Shown: positions 32,288 to 37,537 of the stretch, one piece after another
Position numbering within the stretch: the first letter of the stretch is position 1
Layout: each line of letters starts with the position of its first letter
Assembly (NCBI GenBank): GCA_964414595.1
Contig: CAYPXJ010000012.1
Coordinates: 1 to 37,537 of the forward strand
Length of the DNA: 37,537 bases
Reading direction: 5' to 3'
DNA from: CAYPXJ01 sp964414595
Lineage (GTDB): Bacteria; Pseudomonadota; Alphaproteobacteria; Rickettsiales; CAIJLX01
The notes under the pieces: model-generated
What the model was told of the DNA's origin: nothing
Databases searched by the model: none
Seen by the model: the letters and a program-made list of their open reading frames with translations, nothing else
Made by a program: the position numbers and the translations under genes

Positions 32288-32342
32288 GGCTTCTGTATAA
32301 GGCATTTTTAGCTAAGCGCAAACGGCGAGTTTAAAAAATGAA

Positions 32343-32419
32343 TGGCGTGCCCGGAGGGATTCGAACCCCCGACCGTCGGATTAGAAATCCGATGCTCTAT
32401 CCAGCTGAGCTACGGGCAC
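32343..32419 (-). tRNA. tRNA-Arg (anticodon TCT)
   Basis: The 77-nucleotide cloverleaf on the minus strand has acceptor GTGCCCG/CGGGCAC, D arm GCTC...GAGC, anticodon arm TCGGA-TTTCTAA-TCCGA, variable loop CGGTC, T arm GGGGG-TTCGAAT-CCCTC, discriminator G and encoded CCA. It reads AGA codons. It is intact, unlike the other arginine tRNA gene at 12514. Confidence 0.96.
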
Positions 32420-32433
32420 GCACGGGCTCCGTT

Positions 32434-32748
32434 TTACGTTTCAGCCGCGATTCGCGCAAGTTTTTCGGCAAGAACAGAAGCCGTGCCCAAAATGCGCAGA
32501 CATTTGTGCCGGTGCGTATCTCCGGAAATAAGAGCGATGGAAGATTTAGCAATACCCAGATATGCGGCTAAAAGTGCGATTACGGCTTCATTCGCCTTGC
32601 CATCTTCGGGCGGCGCGCTCACGCGTATCTTCAACCATTGATTTTTCCCGTCATCAAAAATGCCGCCCATCGCTTCGTGCGAAGCTTTCGGCGTAACGCG
32701 CACGCCAATTTCCAGTGTGTGGGGCGTAACCAGGCGGCACCAATGCAT
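32434..32748 (-). CDS. yggU: DUF167 (YggU-like) protein
   Basis: The 104-residue product has the DUF167/UPF0235 pattern: LEIGVRVTPKASHEAMGG, LKIRVSAPPEDGKANEAVIALLAAYLGIAKSSIALISGDTHRHKCLRI. The family is a small alpha/beta fold of unknown function. ATG 32748 overlaps the stop of the large prepilin-like gene (TAATG), so it is coupled to it. It is followed by tRNA-Arg(TCT) 14 bases downstream. Confidence 0.9.
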   Translation of the reverse strand: MHWCRLVTPHTLEIGVRVTPKASHEAMGGIFDDGKNQWLKIRVSAPPEDGKANEAVIALLAAYLGIAKSSIALISGDTHRHKCLRILGTASVLAEKLARIAAET

Positions 32749-35243
32749 TAATAAACTTCGCAAACAGGAATATCGTATTTTTCAGAGAAATATTGCTCTA
32801 GGCCGCGCACTTCTGCATCGCTTGTCGCCTTATTGATGATTACCAGTTCCGCTACATAGCCTTTGAAATCTGCTAAATTACGATGCCCGCCTAACCAGAT
32901 TTTGTCAGCATTATATTTTACCGTTGGGCACACATTATTGTAAGCGCATGCGCACGATGTCTCTTTAGTTGTGCCGTTGGGATCGCACCCACCAGGCGGC
33001 GGGTAGAAAGCCACATCATGTTCACCCACGATATTGCCATTCACAAACGCTTCAATTTCATCGATACCCGAAACGCGCGCTTGCAAACGGAAAATAAAGG
33101 GGCGGTGATTTGCTACCACACTCGAATAGCCGTTCGAGATAGTCACAGGGTTAGAGGTATTGCTTTTTTCATCATGCACGTCCAATTCCTCAGGGCTCAA
33201 TTCGATAAGTAAATCGGGGTCGCCGCCGCTGGAATTATCCATAGAAAATAACGCGCGCTTATCCGCAGTTTCGTCTGCATCAAGCATCGCCACCATCATA
33301 ATGGTAACATCATCAAATTCCTCGCCATTCGTCATTTCCAGAATTTTATTGCCGTTAAATTTCAGCCAGTTTTTATTCTGAATTTTTACCACATCCGCAT
33401 CGCCGGTAAATGTCTTACTGGCATCATTCGGGTCGAGCAGATTTTTCCATTCTGAAATAGCATCATCATTCAAACCATCCGCGCTGTACCAGGCCCACAA
33501 GCTCTCGCCGAATTTTTTCGGATTCACGGCTTTCACAGGCCTTTGCAATTCCTTCACCAGCGTCATCAAACCGTCATCAACATCATCATTTGGCTCGCCT
33601 TCCAGATTCGGCGTGATGTTATATTTCTGTGAGAGATACGCCATTACGAATTTTTGTTCGCGTTCGGAAAGACGGCACCCATACGTGATCACTTCCGCAA
33701 TATGCGAAGTATCTGTGCCAATATACATCGGCACATTTCCAGGTTCGTTTGAACCAAGATTAAACGTATCAAAATTCTCACCGGCATTTATACTAAGCGT
33801 GCCTTGGCCTTTCGCGCCAATCATCACCGAACTATAAGCAAGTTTTTCGGAAGGCTGCTGATCCTCACCACGCGCGCAAGCCACATCCGCATCACAATAA
33901 GGTTGGGATTCGCCGCCCGCGCTTGCTACTTCAGCACCGGGTTGCAACATCCATGTTGGGTTTTGCATCTTTAAAATATTTGCCGCATTGTCACCTTGCA
34001 TTGCTTTATCAAACACAACGAAGGTCGTGTAAGGGCGCCAGAGTTCCCACTCCTTGCCCAGCACCTCTTCCTGCGTATTCTCAAGATCAAGGTTCACCAT
34101 AGGCATGATCGCTTGATTGCCACGGAAATGAAGCGCGCGCGCGCCATCTATCGTCGCCAGCGTAGGAGCATAATTATTTTGCGGATCGCGAATCGGATTT
34201 TCCGCCACGATATTCAAACTACCGCGGCTTATCCAATCACGCGTAAAGGCTTCCTCGGTTTGCCCGGTCAGCTTTTTGCCATCCAGCCACAAGTAAAGAC
34301 CGCGGTTAAAACTGTAATTTTTATTCGCCGGAAAATCATCCAGCCCGATATCGAGGTAATTACGAATACCTTTTCGAATCGGGTTCACCAACCCTTCTTG
34401 TTCGATACGCGGCATAAACACAACCATATCGTCAAACTGATCGGTCGGAAAACGTGGTTTTGCAAATTCGCTGAAAGAAGCCGCATCTAACTGCGGAATG
34501 CCAAGCACGCCACCATTCACAGAAAATGTGCCTGCCGTATCAATTTTATTATTAAACCCTTCCAGACCGCTCATGCGTTCGCCTACTTTTTCTGGCTCCG
34601 GCGAAGGAGGCAACACAACGGGGCGTTCCGGCACCGGCGTACGCGGATACGCACCATGGCCGTTACGCCCATGGCTCACCAAAACATAGGCGCCGAAGCG
34701 GAAGAAATTTTCATCATCACGTGTAAACACACTGCCCGCCTGCGTGTATTTTTCGTAAAGCTTTAATTCCTGATTCGTATTAAAGGGTGCGCCACCTGCG
34801 TCTGTATAATCATCAATCACCGCATAGGTAATGCGGCGGCCAAACGGATCAAAAGCATAACTTGTTGGCAGATTGAGCGCCTTCACAGGCACCGCGCCAA
34901 CCCATACATCGCCACCGCGGCGTATGCCTTGGCTATCGTTCAAAACCGAGCTATCGCATCGTGCCGCACCGTTCGCGCGCACCTCTTTACCAAAACCTTC
35001 TTCATTAATGGGCTCGGTGCCATCCGCTGGGCAGGGCAAGTAATTATTTGCATCATAAAAACGCTGCAGCGCTTCGGTAATCTGACTTAAATTGACGCTG
35101 GTACCCTCTTCTTGCTTCAAACTATCGCGCGCATCGCGCAGCGAAAGCGTTGTCGCCGCAACAGCCGCCACAATGGTCAGAACAACAGCAAGCTCAACGA
35201 GGGTAAAACCCCGTGTATGACGATTCGACACCAACTCCCCCAT
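32748..35243 (-). CDS. Very large prepilin-like protein with two lectin-like (LamG) modules
   Basis: The 831-residue product begins with a type IV prepilin leader MGELVSNRHTRG followed by FTLVELAVVLTIVAAVAATT, with Glu at mature position 5, so it is a substrate for the prepilin peptidase encoded nearby. After the pilin helix, ITEALQRFYDANNYLPCPADG resembles minor pseudopilins. The rest holds two modules with the same start and end patterns: LYLWLDGKKL ... AEVITYGCRLSEREQKFVMAYLSQKYNI (about 315-543) and LWAWYSADGL ... AELVIINKATSDAEVRGLEQYFSEKYDI (about 580-825), typical of concanavalin A/LamG-like folds. ATG 35243 has AGG eight bases upstream. It may be a tip adhesin. Confidence 0.8.
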   Translation of the reverse strand: MGELVSNRHTRGFTLVELAVVLTIVAAVAATTLSLRDARDSLKQEEGTSVNLSQITEALQRFYDANNYLPCPADGTEPINEEGFGKEVRANGAARCDSSVLNDSQGIRRGGDVWVGAVPVKALNLPTSYAFDPFGRRITYAVIDDYTDAGGAPFNTNQELKLYEKYTQAGSVFTRDDENFFRFGAYVLVSHGRNGHGAYPRTPVPERPVVLPPSPEPEKVGERMSGLEGFNNKIDTAGTFSVNGGVLGIPQLDAASFSEFAKPRFPTDQFDDMVVFMPRIEQEGLVNPIRKGIRNYLDIGLDDFPANKNYSFNRGLYLWLDGKKLTGQTEEAFTRDWISRGSLNIVAENPIRDPQNNYAPTLATIDGARALHFRGNQAIMPMVNLDLENTQEEVLGKEWELWRPYTTFVVFDKAMQGDNAANILKMQNPTWMLQPGAEVASAGGESQPYCDADVACARGEDQQPSEKLAYSSVMIGAKGQGTLSINAGENFDTFNLGSNEPGNVPMYIGTDTSHIAEVITYGCRLSEREQKFVMAYLSQKYNITPNLEGEPNDDVDDGLMTLVKELQRPVKAVNPKKFGESLWAWYSADGLNDDAISEWKNLLDPNDASKTFTGDADVVKIQNKNWLKFNGNKILEMTNGEEFDDVTIMMVAMLDADETADKRALFSMDNSSGGDPDLLIELSPEELDVHDEKSNTSNPVTISNGYSSVVANHRPFIFRLQARVSGIDEIEAFVNGNIVGEHDVAFYPPPGGCDPNGTTKETSCACAYNNVCPTVKYNADKIWLGGHRNLADFKGYVAELVIINKATSDAEVRGLEQYFSEKYDIPVCEVY

Positions 35244-35385
35244 AGAGTACCTAACGCGCAGGAGCGCCCTTAAAAAGCGAATTAACAATTAGTTAATTTC
35301 AGCTTAAATATAACATATTCATTTCACCCTGCCTAGAGGATATACGCAAAGCTTATGTACTTATCAACGTCCCGTCGCTTTATAT

Positions 35386-35411
35386 AACCCCTTGCCCTAC
35401 AAGGGGTTTTT
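35386..35411 (+). terminator. Intrinsic terminator in the leader of the prepilin peptidase gene
   Basis: AACCCCTT and AAGGGGTT pair as an 8-base stem with loop GCCCTAC, followed by TTTTT up to 35411 on the plus strand. No plus-strand gene ends nearby, because the upstream gene is divergent. It therefore either terminates a short untranslated RNA starting between 35244 and 35385 or acts as an attenuator of the gene at 35424. Confidence 0.75.
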
Positions 35412-35423
35412 AACATGGCATAA

Positions 35424-36233
35424 GTGCGCTATTTTCGTTATAGTAACTGCGTGTTCCATTCTTTTTCAAATTATTTTTTAGCCACCCCCGCAAGCCCGCT
35501 GGCTCTATTTTTTGTATTTCTTGTGGGCCTGACTTTCGGCAGTTTTGCCACGATGGTGATCCACCGCTTGCCAGAGGGTAACGATCTCGTTTTTAAACGC
35601 TCGCATTGCCCCAAATGCAAAAAGCCGCTGGGCGTTTTTGATTTGATTCCGTTTTTTTCGTGGCTTTTTTCAGCGGGGCGTTGTCGAAAATGCGGCGTAA
35701 AAATTCCTCTCATGTATCCGCTTACTGAACTTGCCACCGGTCTTGCCTTTGTGTGGGTGGTAGGCAGTTTTGGTTTTACCGCACATGCTTTGATTCTTGC
35801 CGCATTAGCTTTAGCACTTATCATCATGACAGGTATCGATTTTCGCTACATGATTATTCCCGATAGTTTGCAAATCCTGATGGCGCTACTCGGCGTTGCC
35901 TATATTTTTATCGCGCAACGCCCTTTGGAAATGCTTTTTGTAGGGCCTTTGATCGGTTTTGCGTTTGCCTATGCCTTACGGGCCGCCATGTTTGCGTGGA
36001 AAAAACGCGAAGCTTTGGGTTTCGGTGATGTAAAATTCTTTGCCGTCGTGGGCCTCTATCTTGATTCGAAAGAAATTGTGGCATTTTTGTTTCTCTCGGG
36101 CGCGATTGGTATTGCTATTGCGGCGTTGTGGCGCGGAATGAAGCGCGGCGAAGCCTTTCCATTTGGTCCTGCGCTTGGCTTTGCATTATTTTTATGTTTG
36201 ATGTTGCCTCTTTCGATCGATAGGTTACTTTGA
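35424..36233 (+). CDS. pilD: Type IV prepilin peptidase (A24 family)
   Basis: The 269-residue inner membrane enzyme cleaves and methylates prepilins. Two CxxC pairs (Cys62/Cys65 and Cys87/Cys90) form the N-terminal zinc site, and the aspartic protease residues are Asp139 (TGIDFRYMIIPD) and Asp202 in the GFGDVK motif. About eight hydrophobic segments are present. No in-frame ATG precedes the conserved part; GTG 35424 or GTG 35451 is the probable start, and neither has a clear ribosome site. The gene lies 13 bases after an intrinsic terminator, so its expression may be controlled by read-through. Confidence 0.9.
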   Translation: MRYFRYSNCVFHSFSNYFLATPASPLALFFVFLVGLTFGSFATMVIHRLPEGNDLVFKRSHCPKCKKPLGVFDLIPFFSWLFSAGRCRKCGVKIPLMYPLTELATGLAFVWVVGSFGFTAHALILAALALALIIMTGIDFRYMIIPDSLQILMALLGVAYIFIAQRPLEMLFVGPLIGFAFAYALRAAMFAWKKREALGFGDVKFFAVVGLYLDSKEIVAFLFLSGAIGIAIAALWRGMKRGEAFPFGPALGFALFLCLMLPLSIDRLL

Positions 36234-36298
36234 TAAGTCGTAGGGAAGAGTTAGCAATAGACATATGGCTTTCGAATCTGCTATCAACACGAACATTC

Positions 36299-37537
36299 AT
36301 GAATCGTAAGGGCATGCGTCAGATTTCGTATATTTCGGCAGCGTTATTTTCCTTAGGTTTGCTAGCCTCGTGCGGCACAATCGATGGTAAGCCTGCGGAC
36401 GAAGCTGCGAAAGAAACTGCCGGTAAAATCGCGGATAAAACGGAAGATTTTTTTGGTGATGTCGGTGAAGCCACCGGCGATGCGATGGAAAGCACGTTTG
36501 GTAAAGATATTGTCGATCCAACCACCGGTTTGGATCGTGATGATTATCGCCAGCTAATGCGCCCTAAAACGCCAACGCTTACTAAGAAAAAAGGTGGTGG
36601 TGAACCAGCGATTCCCGATGTATCGCAACTCATGATTGAGCCTGGCCTTCCCATCGTCGGTAAAGATAAACTGGTTACACTGAACGTTACGGAAGATATT
36701 CCGCTCAAAGAAGTTTTGATTGAACTTGCGCGCCGCGCCGATGTTGATGTGGAAATTGATCCGGGCATCAACGGTGGCATTATTTTCCGCGCCAAAGATC
36801 GCCCGTTCCAAGAAGTGATGGAGCGCATCGCCAATCTCACCGGCCTGCGCTATTCGGTAATCAACGGCGTGCTGAAAGTCGAACGCGATTTCCCGTATGT
36901 TGAAAATTACCAAGTGCCGTTCCTCAACCAAGTGCGCACCGCGCAAGGTAGCACCAACATTCGCACAGACGTACTTTCTGCGAGCGGTGGTAGCGGCGGT
37001 GGAGGCGCAGGTGGTGGTGGTGGTGGCGGAGGTGGTGGCGGTAAAGGGTTGGGCTCTGGTTCTAACAGCACGATTTCTTCCAATACAGAAGACGCCGATA
37101 TTTGGGCATCGGTAGAAAATAACGTCAAACGCATTCTTGAAAAATACGGCCGTCAATCGCCTGGCGTCGCTGCAAATAGCGGCGGCACTACTTCAGATGA
37201 TGATGGCCTCGGTGAAGTATTGGGCACGCAAGGTGCACCTGGCCAGCCGCCTGTAAATCCTACACCTCCGCCACGTATCGCGAATGCGGGTGGCGCGGTA
37301 AATTTAATTCCGGAAGGCTCGGAAGTGCTTTCCACCAACCGCCAAGCCGGCGTCATTTCTGTCATGGCCAACAGCCGCCAGCATAAGGAAGTAAAATCCT
37401 ATCTGGAGCAAGTGCAGCAACAATATTCCGCACAAGTTTTAATTGAAGCAAAAGTGGTGGAAGTGCGTTTAGATGATCGCTTTTCCGCGGGTATTGATTG
37501 GTCGCTTTTCATCAACGAAGTATCGAATTTGCCAGAT
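36299..37537 (+). CDS. mshL: MshL/PilQ-like secretin lipoprotein (partial, runs off the window)
   Basis: The open frame has 413 codons up to the right edge. It begins with a lipoprotein signal (MNRKGMRQISYISAALFSLG, lipobox LASC with Cys25). LVTLNVTEDIPLKEVLIELARRADVDVEID through GLRYSVINGVLKVERDF (about 123-194) is an STN/secretin N0 domain. A Gly-rich run at about 229-248 is a linker, and GVISVMANSRQHKEVKSYLEQVQQQYSAQVLIEAKVVEVRLDDRFSAGIDWS at the end is the N1 domain and secretin entry typical of MSHA-type MshL. The outer membrane pore would follow outside the window. ATG 36299 is the most likely start, 65 bases after pilD. Confidence 0.9.
   Translation, partial: MNRKGMRQISYISAALFSLGLLASCGTIDGKPADEAAKETAGKIADKTEDFFGDVGEATGDAMESTFGKDIVDPTTGLDRDDYRQLMRPKTPTLTKKKGGGEPAIPDVSQLMIEPGLPIVGKDKLVTLNVTEDIPLKEVLIELARRADVDVEIDPGINGGIIFRAKDRPFQEVMERIANLTGLRYSVINGVLKVERDFPYVENYQVPFLNQVRTAQGSTNIRTDVLSASGGSGGGGAGGGGGGGGGGGKGLGSGSNSTISSNTEDADIWASVENNVKRILEKYGRQSPGVAANSGGTTSDDDGLGEVLGTQGAPGQPPVNPTPPPRIANAGGAVNLIPEGSEVLSTNRQAGVISVMANSRQHKEVKSYLEQVQQQYSAQVLIEAKVVEVRLDDRFSAGIDWSLFINEVSNLPD

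Noticed and set aside
36265..36309. A 14-codon ORF (MAFESAINTNIHES) before the secretin gene
   Set aside because: It is very short, has no clear ribosome site and no known relatives.
1..37537. CRISPR arrays, insertion sequences and rRNA genes
   Set aside because: No regularly spaced repeats, transposase frames with terminal repeats, or rRNA signatures were seen.

Overview
The window looks like chromosomal DNA of a Gram-negative bacterium with moderate GC. Family content (NodT-type outer membrane lipoprotein, Zur/ZnuABC set, GlmU, RmuC, UPF0114, an MNIO/DUF2063 pair) suggests an alphaproteobacterium, possibly from a draft or metagenome assembly because two 10-N runs are present (17095-17104 and 29852-29861). 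The lineage call is inference only. Genes are densely packed, with many 1-11 base start/stop overlaps and three convergent gene pairs that overlap by 51-73 bases.

Layout. 1-1672: end of a probable glycosyltransferase and a GT-C-type membrane glycosyltransferase. 1615-3270 (minus): exported metallo-beta-lactamase-fold hydrolase and an anchored protein with two FKBP-like modules. 3365-6785: a plus-strand operon YceI, cytochrome b561, YceI, DUF692/MNIO (BufB-like), DUF2063 (BufC-like). 6713-9717: zinc uptake locus znuA < Zur box > zur-znuC-znuB. 9667-10878 (minus): a short CPA2 antiporter. 10942-12514: a tRNA-Arg(CCT) gene split exactly at its 7-base anticodon loop by a 1.5 kb AT-rich insertion that carries a complete substitute tRNA-Arg(CCT), an AAA_13-like ATPase fragment and a coupled 92-residue ORF. 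12492-15286 (minus): sodium/solute symporter and rmuC. 15456-18346: glmU, a small membrane protein, and an aspartate-type aminotransferase. 18391-20347: a ydbH-ynbE-ydbL-like intermembrane lipid transport operon. 20496-21933: a Pro/Gln/Ala-rich hypothetical protein and an MscS channel. 21935-26070: a methionine salvage cluster mtnB-mtnD-mtnC-mtnK-mtnA. 26164-31750: a tripartite RND efflux operon. 31751-32748 (minus): UPF0114 protein, tRNA-Arg(TCT) and a DUF167 protein. 32748-37537: pilus/secretion locus with a very large prepilin-like protein carrying two lectin-like modules (minus), a prepilin peptidase (plus) and the start of an MshL/PilQ-like secretin that runs off the window.

The most unusual object is the insertion in the tRNA-Arg(CCT) anticodon loop. 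Both junctions keep the 7-base core TTAGGAA. The rejoined host site and the rejoined element site are each perfect dyads around that core. A 20-base direct repeat lies near each end, as expected for tyrosine recombinase arm sites. No integrase is encoded. The element places its spare tRNA directly downstream of the host tRNA promoter side, so the insertion appears to repair the function it destroys. A second point of interest is the MNIO/DUF2063 pair, which has no recognisable bufferin precursor and sits inside a YceI/b561 operon next to the zinc uptake locus.
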